Assembly (NCBI GenBank): GCA_004555155.1
Contig: SFJH01000019.1
Coordinates: 1-51,369 of the forward strand
Direction: 5' to 3'
Source of the DNA: Clostridiales bacterium
GTDB taxonomy: Bacteria; Bacillota; Clostridia; Christensenellales; Aristaeellaceae
DNA: 51,369 nt
The position numbers and the translations under genes are program-made. Within the stretch, counting starts at the first letter, position 1, and every line of letters begins with the position of its first letter. The notes beneath the pieces were generated by a model. The model searched no databases. It was not told where the DNA came from and saw only the letters and a program-made list of their open reading frames with translations. Shown here piece by piece: positions 17,091-25,156 of the stretch.

Positions 17091-17125
17091 GGAAACTGTG
17101 ATTCCACATGGAAGGAGGACGGCGC

Positions 17126-18367
17126 ATGTTGCTGGAACCAATCCGCGTCGATTGTGAAATTCACGAAGGCAGCGGTTCTCAGGGCGAATTCCTGCTGGGC
17201 GATACGCTGGGCATGCTGGACGCCCTCTGTGAAAAGTATGCCGGACAGGTGAAGCTGATCTATCTTGACCCGCCGTTTCTCACCGGCGAACGCTTCTGCA
17301 TGCGCGTGCGCGTGGGCGAAGCCGAATGGCGCTCCGGCAAGGGCACGCTGTCGCTGGAGAGCTTCGTCGATCAGAAAAACCGCGCCGCGTTTCTCGAAAT
17401 GATGCGGACGGTGCTGGAAGCCTGCCGCCGCCTGCTGCGCGAGGACGGCATGCTGTTTGTGCACATCGACTACCGCGCCCATCCCTACCTGCGGCTGATG
17501 CTGGACGAGATCTTCGGCGAGAGCAATTTTCTGAATGAAATCATCTGGGTCTATCAATCCGGCGGGCGGTCGCTGAAGTATTTCAGCCGAAAGCACGACG
17601 TCATCCTGTTCTACCGAAAATCCCCCCAGTACGATTTCAATGTGCAGGAGATCATGGTCGCCCCTTCGGAGCCGCGCTCCAACCATATGCGTCGGCACGT
17701 GGATCCCGACGGACGCGTCTACCGGTCGATCCGTTCCAACGGACGCGTGTACACGTATTACGACGACGATCCCGTGGCTCCGTCGGACGTCTGGAACGAC
17801 CTGAGCCACCTCCAGCAGCGCGATCCGGAGCGCACCGGCTACGACACGCAGAAGCCGCTGGCCCTGCTCAACCGCATCGTGAAATGCGGCTCCCGCGAGG
17901 GCGAGCTGGTCATGGATCTCTTCGCCGGAAGCTCCACCACGCTGGAAGCCGCCAAGCGCAACGGCCGCCGCTTCGTGGGCGTGGATCGCTGTCCCATGAC
18001 GATGAACATCGCGCGCCGGCGTCTGGCCGGCAGCGCCTATGCGCTGCGCTTCGCGCCGTTTGAGGGAACGCCCGCCTGCGCGGCCAGCGTGCAGCCCGGC
18101 GTGGGTTTTTATCATGTCACGCTGGAATCCTTCGTCCCCGAGCCCGGTTCCATGCCCCGCGATTTCGAAGGGCTGGACGCCGTGGACAACTGGTCCGTGG
18201 GCTATCTGCGCGCGGATGGCTATCACTGCATGGCCGAATTCGCCCGCACCCGCCGCGAGCCCGCGCTGAAAACCGCGCTGGACGCGCCCGTCTACGCCGG
18301 TGATCTGGCGCTGTGCGTCAGCGACGTGACCGGAAGAAGCTTCTATTATCGTTTCGTCCATACTTAG
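17126..18367 (+). CDS. Site-specific DNA methyltransferase (N4-cytosine/N6-adenine, beta class)
   Basis: 413 aa. Motif IV (YLDPPF, residues 46-51) comes before motif I (MDLFAGSST, 263-271; then FVGVDR), the order of the beta class that methylates adenine N6 or cytosine N4. The target-recognition region lies between them. Residues from about 300 to the end form an extra domain not needed for catalysis. No restriction endonuclase lies next to it, so it is an orphan methylase, possibly for epigenetic control or protection. It has its own promoter and terminator. GC content matches its neighbours, so it appears long resident. Confidence 0.85.
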   Translation: MLLEPIRVDCEIHEGSGSQGEFLLGDTLGMLDALCEKYAGQVKLIYLDPPFLTGERFCMRVRVGEAEWRSGKGTLSLESFVDQKNRAAFLEMMRTVLEACRRLLREDGMLFVHIDYRAHPYLRLMLDEIFGESNFLNEIIWVYQSGGRSLKYFSRKHDVILFYRKSPQYDFNVQEIMVAPSEPRSNHMRRHVDPDGRVYRSIRSNGRVYTYYDDDPVAPSDVWNDLSHLQQRDPERTGYDTQKPLALLNRIVKCGSREGELVMDLFAGSSTTLEAAKRNGRRFVGVDRCPMTMNIARRRLAGSAYALRFAPFEGTPACAASVQPGVGFYHVTLESFVPEPGSMPRDFEGLDAVDNWSVGYLRADGYHCMAEFARTRREPALKTALDAPVYAGDLALCVSDVTGRSFYYRFVHT

Positions 18368-18393
18368 TTCAAGCGCAGTTAACATATCCGCGC

Positions 18394-18399
18394 TATAAT
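18394..18399 (+). promoter_or_regulatory. -10 element of the DUF951-signal peptidase operon
   Basis: A perfect TATAAT 24 bases before the DUF951 start, followed by AAGGAGG. The -35 is not clear; TTCAAG at 18368-18373 would need a 20-base spacer. Confidence 0.5.
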
Positions 18400-18423
18400 A
18401 AAGATTCAGAAGGAGGCATTCGG

Positions 18424-18624
18424 ATGCTGCTGAATGTCGGCGATCTCGTCAAAATGCGCAAGCCGCACCCCTGCGGAAACGACCTCTGGCGAATCACTTA
18501 TGTGGGCGCAGACATCAAAATGCGCTGCGAAAAGTGCGCGCGCATCGTCATGCTGGATCGCCCCACCTTTGACAAGCGCATGAAAAAGCTGGTGGAATCC
18601 TCAAAATCCGAGGGTGAAGCGTGA
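18424..18624 (+). CDS. DUF951 family protein
   Basis: 66 aa, basic, complete. The family pattern is clear: VGDLVKMRKPHPCG, then W-RITYVGADIKMRC-KC and a basic C-terminal helix. The three cysteines (C-x-n-CEKC) may bind metal. DUF951 proteins are widespread in Firmicutes, often near ribosome or replication genes, and are thought to bind nucleic acid; no reaction is established. AGAAGGAGG precedes the ATG. Its stop overlaps the GTG start of the first signal peptidase by 4 bases. Confidence 0.9.
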   Translation: MLLNVGDLVKMRKPHPCGNDLWRITYVGADIKMRCEKCARIVMLDRPTFDKRMKKLVESSKSEGEA

Positions 18625-19112
18625 AGCGGCTGCTGAGCGCCGCACTCGCGCTGGTCATCGTCTGCGCGGCGGGGCTGGCGGTTCGGACATGGCTGATTTC
18701 TACCGTGCGCATCGCCGGATCCTCGATGGAGGATACGCTGCGCTCGGGCGACGTGGTTCTTGTCTGGCGTCCATGGGGTTCGGTCGGCCGCGGAGACGTG
18801 GTTCAGTGCGAATTCACCGGCCGCAGCGGCCGCTACGTCAAGCGGGTCGTCGGTCTTCCCGGCGACAGCGTCGTCTTTTCGGACGGGACGCTGACGCTCA
18901 ACGGCAGGCCCATGTCCGAGCCCTACGTATCCTCCAGGACAGAGGACGCGCACATTGAACTCGGGCCGGACGAATACCTGGCGCTGGGCGACAATCGCGC
19001 CGAGAGCTATGATAGCCGCGCCGAGGATATGGGCTGTATCCGCCGCGATCAGATTCTGGGCCGGGTCGTCTGGATTCTGTGGCCGCTGAACCGCTTCGGC
19101 CCGGTGACGTGA
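18621..19112 (+). CDS. lepB: Signal peptidase I (first copy)
   Basis: 163 aa membrane serine/lysine protease that removes signal peptides outside the membrane. One N-terminal transmembrane helix (about 4-24), catalytic Ser35 in AGSSMEDTL and general-base Lys74 in YVKRVVGLPGDS; later boxes LGDNRAESYDSR and GRVVWILWPL are present. GTG start, coupled to DUF951 by a GTGA overlap. It is shorter and more diverged than the next two copies. Confidence 0.93.
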   Translation: MKRLLSAALALVIVCAAGLAVRTWLISTVRIAGSSMEDTLRSGDVVLVWRPWGSVGRGDVVQCEFTGRSGRYVKRVVGLPGDSVVFSDGTLTLNGRPMSEPYVSSRTEDAHIELGPDEYLALGDNRAESYDSRAEDMGCIRRDQILGRVVWILWPLNRFGPVT

Positions 19113-19124
19113 AAGGAACAAAGG

Positions 19125-19775
19125 ATGAAGAACAATGTGATGGCCCCCGCTCCGGAGACCTCAAAGGCAAAAAAACGCAGAAAGAGAAAAAAGTCCCTGT
19201 GGCGCGAGATCGGCGAATGGGTTTTCTCGCTGGCAGCGGCAGCGGTGATCGTGCTGCTGCTGCAGAGCTTCGTCTTTACGCTGATTCGGGTGGACGGTCA
19301 TTCCATGGAATCCACGCTGGCGGACGGCGAGCGGCTGTTCGTCACGGTGGCGGACGTGCGCCTGGGCCTGCTGGAGCGCGGAGACGTGGTCATCTGCCAC
19401 TACCCCAATCGCGGCCGCACCTTCTTCGTCAAGCGCGCCGTGGGCGTTCCGGGCGATACGGTCTACCGCGAAAACGGCGTAACCCACATCTCCTATGAGG
19501 CCATCGGGGAAAACGGCGAGCGCGTCATCATCGATCATGCCCTGGATGCGGACACCTCGACGTCCTCTCCCCGGGACGATTACGGCCCTTACGTGCTGGG
19601 CGACGATGAGTACTTCGTCGTCGGCGACAACCGCGCGCCCTACAAGAGCCACGACAGCCGCGACTGGAACGACTCCGATCCGTCCAACGACGTCGGCCCC
19701 ATCACCAGCAGCATGATCACCGGCCATGTCCGCTGCGTCATCTGGCCGCTGAACAGCATCCGCACGGTGGAATAG
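19125..19775 (+). CDS. lepB: Signal peptidase I (second copy)
   Basis: 216 aa. A very basic cytoplasmic N-terminus (SKAKKRRKRKKSLWRE) is followed by one transmembrane helix (about 33-54), catalytic Ser60 in DGHSMESTL and Lys103 in FFVKRAVGVPGDT, and the VVGDNR and DSRDWN boxes. It begins 12 bases after the first copy with GAAAGGA upstream. Large blocks are nearly identical in DNA to the third copy, so the two arose by a fairly recent tandem duplication. Confidence 0.95.
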   Translation: MKNNVMAPAPETSKAKKRRKRKKSLWREIGEWVFSLAAAAVIVLLLQSFVFTLIRVDGHSMESTLADGERLFVTVADVRLGLLERGDVVICHYPNRGRTFFVKRAVGVPGDTVYRENGVTHISYEAIGENGERVIIDHALDADTSTSSPRDDYGPYVLGDDEYFVVGDNRAPYKSHDSRDWNDSDPSNDVGPITSSMITGHVRCVIWPLNSIRTVE

Positions 19776-19820
19776 TCGATTCATCCACAGAAAATCAAAT
19801 TGAAAGCGAGGAACGTCGGC

Positions 19821-20462
19821 ATGGATCACAACAAGCCCGATCCGGCAGAGCTCAATACCGAGCGTCGCACCGAGAAAAAGAAGAAGGTCTGGAAGGAAAT
19901 CCGGGAATGGATTGTATCGTTGGCCGTAGCGCTGCTTGCGGTGATGGTCATCCGCATGTTCCTGTTCACACTCATCCGCGTAGACGGTCATTCCATGGAT
20001 CCCACGCTGGCAGACGGCGAGCGGCTGTTCGTCACGGTGGCGGATGTGAAGTTCGGCGATGTGGAGCGCGGAGACGTGGTCATCTGCCACTATCCCAACC
20101 GCGGCTGGACGAATTTTGTCAAGCGCGTTGTCGCGGTGCCCGGTGATACGGTCTATCGCGAAAATGGCGTGACCCATGTGGTCTACTCCGTCAAAACCGC
20201 AGTCGGCACGGAGATCTACGATGAGGAGCTGGATCCCTCCAAGGGCTACATTCTGCTGGGCGCCGGCCCGGACTACGAACCCTATGTGCTGGACGAGGAC
20301 GAGTACTTCGTCGTGGGCGACAACCGCTACAACAGCCATGATTCCCGCGACTGGAACGACACCAACCCCTCCAACGACGTCGGCCCCATCACCAAGGATA
20401 TGATCGTCGGCCACGTGCGCCACGTCATCTGGCCGCTGGGCAGCATTCGCGAAGTGAAATAA
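19821..20462 (+). CDS. lepB: Signal peptidase I (third copy)
   Basis: 213 aa. Charged N-terminus, one transmembrane helix (about 31-52), catalytic Ser58 in DGHSMDPTL, Lys101 in FVKRVVAVPGDT, and the VVGDNRYNSHDSRDWN box. The ATG at 19821 follows GCGAGG; a TTG at 19800 is possible but lacks a ribosome site. The region between box E and the DPSKGYILLG loop differs from the second copy and could alter substrate choice. The M1-like gene starts 9 bases downstream. Confidence 0.94.
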   Translation: MDHNKPDPAELNTERRTEKKKKVWKEIREWIVSLAVALLAVMVIRMFLFTLIRVDGHSMDPTLADGERLFVTVADVKFGDVERGDVVICHYPNRGWTNFVKRVVAVPGDTVYRENGVTHVVYSVKTAVGTEIYDEELDPSKGYILLGAGPDYEPYVLDEDEYFVVGDNRYNSHDSRDWNDTNPSNDVGPITKDMIVGHVRHVIWPLGSIREVK

Positions 20463-20471
20463 GGAGGCCGC

Positions 20472-21977
20472 ATGAAAAAGAGAGCGCAGAGGCAGAGACT
20501 TGTGCGAATCCTGGCGGTTGTGCTGGCCGTGCTGCTGGTGGGCATCACCGTGATGTCCGTTCTGGTGAGCGCCTTCGCCGAAGAGGCCGTTCTCGCCCGG
20601 GACTCCTACGAGCTGAGCATTGAGTATATGAAAGATGAACAGGCGCTGCAGATTACGCAGCGCCTTGTTTATCACAATCGCACCGACGCCGCGCTTGATC
20701 GCGTGGTGTTCTATGCGGCCGGCAACATGTTTCGCCGGGAAAGCGCGCTGATGTACGAATCCGACGTGATCGAATCGGTATTTCCCGACGGCTACGCGCC
20801 CGCAGGCATCGATCTGCGCGCCGTGCGCTGCAATGGCGAGGACGCGGACTGGGGTTATCAGGGCAGTCAGGAGATGAACCTTCGCGTCGCCTGCGCGCTT
20901 CAGCCCGGAGAATCCTGCGTCTTTGAATTCGATTTCTATCTGCTGCTCAGCCGGAGCTGCGCCATGATCGGCGAATATGACACCGACGTGCGCCTGAGCG
21001 CGTTCTGCTTCATACCCGCGCTGATTTTCGACGGCGAGTTCATCAGCTATTCTCCGCTGCAGTTTACCCGCTGGGTGAGCACCAACGCCGCTGATTACTC
21101 CGTCACGCTGTCCATCCCCGACCAGTATCTCCCCGCCGCCACCGGCCGCGAGACGCTGATCTCCACGGAGAATCACCTCTCCACCTGGCAGATACAGGCT
21201 GAAAACGTGCGCGAATTCGCGCTGTCCTTTGGCCGCCGGTATCGGGAAGCCTCGGCACAGACCGAGTCCGGCGTGACCATCCGCACGCTGTCCAACGATC
21301 GCAGCGGCGCCGCGCATGCGCTTTCCTATGCAGCGCGAATCATCGATCTGTACGAAGGCTGGCTGGGCCCCTTTCCGCTCGACCAGATCGATCTCGTGCA
21401 AACAGACTATCCCGTGGACGCCCTGAACTTTCCGGGCGCCATCTGGATTCCCAATGCAATGTGGGGCGACGGCGACGCGCTGGAGAAGGCGCTGCGCTTC
21501 TGCCTGGCTCAGCAGTATATTGGCCTGGCCGCCTATGCCGAGCCGGTTGCCGACGCGTGGCTTTCGGACGTGCCCTGCGCCTATCTCTCCCTGCTGGCGA
21601 AGGAAGAGCTGGAGGGCTACAGTGCCTTCCTGACAGCGCTGAACGATCAGGTGCTGGACGCGCTGAACCTGACCATCCCCGGCGGACTCTATATCACCGC
21701 GCCCGCCAACCTGTTCTCCGCCGAGGAATACGCCATCATCGTCCGCGACCGCGGCACGGTCGTCATGCACGAAATGCGCGTCGCCATGGGCCGTGAGAAC
21801 TGGATCGCCGGTCTGCGGGCCTTCTATGAAACGGGACGCAAGGCCGATCTTCTGGGCGAATACGACTTCGTGAACGCCTTCGATTCCGTCACCGGCGGCG
21901 ACTGGGAGGACTTTATCACCGAATGGCTGTTCAACGTGGACGACTATGTCAGCCAGCAGCTCGATTTCTACGAATAA
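20472..21977 (+). CDS. Membrane-anchored M1 peptidase-like protein, catalytic residues lost
   Basis: 501 aa. An N-terminal membrane helix (about 10-35) anchors an extracytoplasmic protein. Residues 40-260 resemble the beta-rich N-terminal domain of M1 aminopeptidases; the rest resembles the thermolysin-like domain. At the position of HExxH the sequence is FCLAQ (343-347), so both histidines and the glutamate are gone; the third metal ligand would be Asp366 in AWLSDVPC. It therefore looks like a non-catalytic peptidase fold, perhaps a binding or scaffold protein. AAGGAGG precedes the ATG, and it is the last gene of the signal peptidase operon. Confidence 0.68.
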   Translation: MKKRAQRQRLVRILAVVLAVLLVGITVMSVLVSAFAEEAVLARDSYELSIEYMKDEQALQITQRLVYHNRTDAALDRVVFYAAGNMFRRESALMYESDVIESVFPDGYAPAGIDLRAVRCNGEDADWGYQGSQEMNLRVACALQPGESCVFEFDFYLLLSRSCAMIGEYDTDVRLSAFCFIPALIFDGEFISYSPLQFTRWVSTNAADYSVTLSIPDQYLPAATGRETLISTENHLSTWQIQAENVREFALSFGRRYREASAQTESGVTIRTLSNDRSGAAHALSYAARIIDLYEGWLGPFPLDQIDLVQTDYPVDALNFPGAIWIPNAMWGDGDALEKALRFCLAQQYIGLAAYAEPVADAWLSDVPCAYLSLLAKEELEGYSAFLTALNDQVLDALNLTIPGGLYITAPANLFSAEEYAIIVRDRGTVVMHEMRVAMGRENWIAGLRAFYETGRKADLLGEYDFVNAFDSVTGGDWEDFITEWLFNVDDYVSQQLDFYE

Positions 21978-22071
21978 CCGACGGCCTGAGCGTCATGAAC
22001 CGCCGTTTTGACGCGACGCCGGGGCTCAGACGTATCCCGTGCGCCGGATCTCGCCGTCTTTCCCGATATGC

Positions 22072-22115
22072 AAAAGCGGCGCGCCGTCGAACCCATCGGT
22101 TCGCGGCGCGCCGCT
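22072..22115 (-). terminator. Terminator of the ACT-to-C11 operon
   Basis: A long hairpin: AGCGGCGCGCCG at 22075-22086 pairs with 22104-22115, continued by CGAACC/GGTTCG around loop CATC, with one bulged T at 22087. On the minus strand it ends in TTTT, placing it just after the C11 protease stop. Confidence 0.8.
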
Positions 22116-22122
22116 CTGCGCT

Positions 22123-23424
22123 TCATCGCGCGTCGGTCAGTCCTTCCCACATCTGCGCAGGATCCGGGAGCTTTGCAGCATCCCTCGGCTGCGATGCGGA
22201 GTCCAGCAATCCCGTCCACATCTCCTCCCTGGGAACCGCAGGAGTCGGCGCGTTCTCCTTGACGCGGCTCTCCATCTCCACGATCAGCGCGGCATAATCC
22301 GAATCCTCGGCCCGCGGCCCGTACCACTGCAGCACAAGGTTCGCCCACGCGCCTGTGGCATAGGGCATCATCAAGGACAGGCCGTTGGCGTATTCCACCA
22401 TGTCATCGCTGGAGACGTTGAACATCACCATGCGCTTGACGGCCTCGCACAGCGCCCGACAGGATGCAGGCTCGAGATCTTCAAAAGCCTCCGCGATCAG
22501 CAGCGCGTCCACCTGATCCGTCGCACCGGAGCCGTCGAATTCGCCGAAGGATTTCAGCGCGCCGCGCCGGTCGAACACATCCCCGGGCTGACTTTCCAGC
22601 CTCTTGAGCAGCGCGCCGTACAGCCGCTCGGCCGCCTGCGTCACGGCGTCCGTCCGTCGGAGATCCAGCACGCTGATGGCGCACGTCTGGCCAAAGCGGC
22701 CGAAGTTGTTGTCATCCACATAGGTCTGCGCGATGGCGGTGCACAGCTGCTGCGTCTCCATATCCGGATCCTGTATCAGCGCCTGCAGCCATCGATCATA
22801 GCGCATGCCGGTGCCCACCGTCATCTCCTGACTGGCCACCATATAGCTTGCCTGCGACTGAATTGACTGGGCAATCTCCAGCGAGCCCATCACGCATGCG
22901 TCAAACACCACCGCATCCAGCTTCTGTCCGATGGACAGCGACGCGCTCAGCGCCTGGGTGAGCTCCTCGGGCATCAGCGTATCTCCGCGGAACAGCGGAT
23001 CGCTGCACACGCCGCCGGTCGGGCCGTCGCCGTGCCCCCAGAGCACCAGCACATACCGGTCGGCTTCCTCGCGCAGTCCAAAGCTCAGGAATTGTGCCAG
23101 CGTATCGGGATCTCCCATGCTGGTCTTCGGAAGCTGCGCCAGCGTATGCAGGCCGTCCTCGTCGATTTCATGAATCGACACCGCCTCCGAAGAGATCGCC
23201 TTCATCTGCCATTTGCTGCATCCGCCGGTCATCGCCAGCACCCGCACGGAATCGCTGCCGGACTGCATCGCGTGGATCATCTCGTTCAGATCCGCGCTCC
23301 CGCCGCCGTCCTCAGATTCCAGCGTGTCTCCGCTCATGTAGACCATCACCATCGTGGACGCTTCCGCCCGGGCACAGATGCTCACAGCCAGCAGCGCCAG
23401 CATCAGCAGCAACACCCTCTTCAT
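22123..23424 (-). CDS. Clostripain-like cysteine protease (peptidase C11), secreted
   Basis: 433 aa with an N-terminal signal peptide (about 1-20, ending ARA). The C11 catalytic dyad is visible: His131 in LVLWGHGDG and Cys177 in VFDACVMGSLE. The early MVMVYMSGDTLE strand is typical for the family, which cleaves after Arg or Lys, often after self-processing. Its ATG overlaps the stop of the preceding secreted protein by 4 bases. It closes a five-gene minus-strand operon and is followed by a strong terminator. Confidence 0.9.
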   Translation of the reverse strand: MKRVLLLMLALLAVSICARAEASTMVMVYMSGDTLESEDGGGSADLNEMIHAMQSGSDSVRVLAMTGGCSKWQMKAISSEAVSIHEIDEDGLHTLAQLPKTSMGDPDTLAQFLSFGLREEADRYVLVLWGHGDGPTGGVCSDPLFRGDTLMPEELTQALSASLSIGQKLDAVVFDACVMGSLEIAQSIQSQASYMVASQEMTVGTGMRYDRWLQALIQDPDMETQQLCTAIAQTYVDDNNFGRFGQTCAISVLDLRRTDAVTQAAERLYGALLKRLESQPGDVFDRRGALKSFGEFDGSGATDQVDALLIAEAFEDLEPASCRALCEAVKRMVMFNVSSDDMVEYANGLSLMMPYATGAWANLVLQWYGPRAEDSDYAALIVEMESRVKENAPTPAVPREEMWTGLLDSASQPRDAAKLPDPAQMWEGLTDAR

Positions 23425-23990
23425 GAATCGCTCCCCTCCAGGATGGGCTCAAAGCTTTCGATGATTGCCCGAAAGACCTGCTCATCCTCCTCCGTCAGCT
23501 CCCGCAGATTGCGATAGCCCCGATCCGCATAGGCGAAGCCGCAGAGGCTGATGCACCAGCCGTTCGCTATTGTATTCGCGTAAAGGCACTCTCCGTCCTG
23601 ATCCACGCCGTGAACGACCACAAAGGGAATGCCGTACTCCCCCGCCTCGATGATCTCGGAGGACTGCACCTCATAAAATGAGCTCTCAATACTGCGGGCA
23701 TAGTCCCGCAGCGTCGCGCTGTCCGCGCTGAACAGTCTCATGTCGGCGAAATCCTCGTAGTAATACAGATCCACGGACACATTCAGATCATAGTACCGGC
23801 TTCCGCCGATGTAGCCCAGATTGTAGTATCTTCCCTCTTCATCATACGAGCTGTCCGCGCCGAAATCCTCCCAGTTGTCCGGGTAGGTAAACGTGCACAG
23901 ACCCTCGCTGACGAAGGTCTGTGCCATTGCGGAGGAGCTCAGCGCCGCCAGCAGCAGGGCCAGCAGCAAACCTCTCCAGATTCGTTTCAT
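23421..23990 (-). CDS. Secreted protein of unknown function
   Basis: 189 aa with a signal peptide (MKRIWRGLLLALLLAAL..., likely cut after AMA at about residue 23). The mature part has the pattern FTYPDNWEDF, a tyrosine-rich stretch, and a C-terminal EEDEQVFRAIIESF helix, reminiscent of the PsbP/Mog1-like secreted proteins (DUF1795 style) common in Clostridia. No catalytic motif is seen. It overlaps both neighbours by 4 bases, so it is translated with the amidohydrolase and the C11 protease. Confidence 0.68.
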   Translation of the reverse strand: MKRIWRGLLLALLLAALSSSAMAQTFVSEGLCTFTYPDNWEDFGADSSYDEEGRYYNLGYIGGSRYYDLNVSVDLYYYEDFADMRLFSADSATLRDYARSIESSFYEVQSSEIIEAGEYGIPFVVVHGVDQDGECLYANTIANGWCISLCGFAYADRGYRNLRELTEEDEQVFRAIIESFEPILEGSDS

Positions 23991-25141
23991 GTTTTCTCCA
24001 CTTTCACGCCGTCGATGTACGTCGCCACCACATGGGTGCTCAGCGCATACAGACAGCCGTCTGTCAGCATGAGATCGGCGTCCTTGCCCACCTCGATCGA
24101 GCCCACGCGATCCGCGATGCCGATGTGCTTCGCGGGATTGATGGTGATCGCCTTGAAGGCCTCGAAGGGATCCATGCCGCTCTCAACCGCCATCGCCGCG
24201 CAGAAGCGCAGATGGCTCTGCTCCGTGACGGGCGAATCGGTGATGATGGACACCTGGCAGCCCGCCTTGCTCAGAATGCCCGGGGTCTCCCAGCTCTTGT
24301 GCTGCAGCTCGATCTTCGACGGCTGTCCGAAGGTGGGACCGATAGCCAGCGGCACGTTCGCGCGCACCAGCTCGTCGACGATCAGCGCGCCCTCGGTCAC
24401 GTGCTCCAGCGTCAGCTTCACGCCGAACTCCTTCGCGATGCGCACGGCGGTCAGAATATCGTTGGCCTGGTGCGCATGCGCCTTCAGCGGAATCTCGCCG
24501 CGCATCACCGGCAGCAGCGCGTTGAGGCGCATATCGAACGGCGGCAGCTTGCTCTCGTCATCACCGGCCAGGTCGATCTTGCGCATGTACTCCCGCGCGC
24601 GGAACAGCATTTCGCGCAGCTTGGCGGCCGTCGACATGCGGCTGGTGATGCTCTTGTCGCGATAGCAGCGCTTCGGATTCTCGCCAAAGGCGATCTTCAT
24701 GGCCGCTTCCGGCTTGACGCACATGTCGTCGATGCACTTGCCCACGGTCTTGAACGCTGCAAAGGTACCACCGATCACATTGGAGCTGCCCGGGCCGGCG
24801 CAGATGGTGGTCACGCCGCCCAGCGCCGCGTCCTTCAGCGAATAGTCGAAGGGATTGATGCCGTCGATGGCGCGCAGCTGCGGCGTCACCGGATCGGTAT
24901 ATTCATTGTAGTCCTGGCCCTCATAGCCGATGGCCCAGCCGTCCAGGCCAATGTGCCCATGCGCCTCCACCAGGCCGGGATAGACGTTCAGGCCCGTCGC
25001 GTCCACGATCTCCGCCTCCGCGGAAACGGCCAGGTTGGCGCCGATGTCGGCGATTTTTCCATCCCGAATGAGGATATCCGCCTCATAGGGCTCGCGATGC
25101 ACTGCGTCGAAGATCTTTCCGCCGCGAATCAGCATTTCCAT
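23987..25141 (-). CDS. Amidohydrolase family protein
   Basis: 384 aa, metal-dependent amidohydrolase related to imidazolonepropionase/dihydroorotase-type enzymes. The N-terminal beta-sandwich strand LIRGGKIFD and GLVEAHGHIGLDG (HxH metal site) are followed by KAHAHQAND, the LEHVTEG histidine and the SIITDSPV aspartate; the C-terminal ITINPAKHIGIADRVGSIEVGKDADLML is diagnostic of the family. No signal peptide, so it acts in the cytoplasm on a small amide or cyclic substrate that I cannot name. It starts 15 bases after UPF0210. Confidence 0.88.
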   Translation of the reverse strand: MEMLIRGGKIFDAVHREPYEADILIRDGKIADIGANLAVSAEAEIVDATGLNVYPGLVEAHGHIGLDGWAIGYEGQDYNEYTDPVTPQLRAIDGINPFDYSLKDAALGGVTTICAGPGSSNVIGGTFAAFKTVGKCIDDMCVKPEAAMKIAFGENPKRCYRDKSITSRMSTAAKLREMLFRAREYMRKIDLAGDDESKLPPFDMRLNALLPVMRGEIPLKAHAHQANDILTAVRIAKEFGVKLTLEHVTEGALIVDELVRANVPLAIGPTFGQPSKIELQHKSWETPGILSKAGCQVSIITDSPVTEQSHLRFCAAMAVESGMDPFEAFKAITINPAKHIGIADRVGSIEVGKDADLMLTDGCLYALSTHVVATYIDGVKVEKT

Positions 25142-25156
25142 GGTTGTCGCTCTCCT

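Noticed and set aside
19161..21770. An 869-codon minus-strand frame opposite the signal peptidase genes
   Set aside because: Antisense shadow; the plus strand carries three clear catalytic signal peptidases and the M1-like gene.
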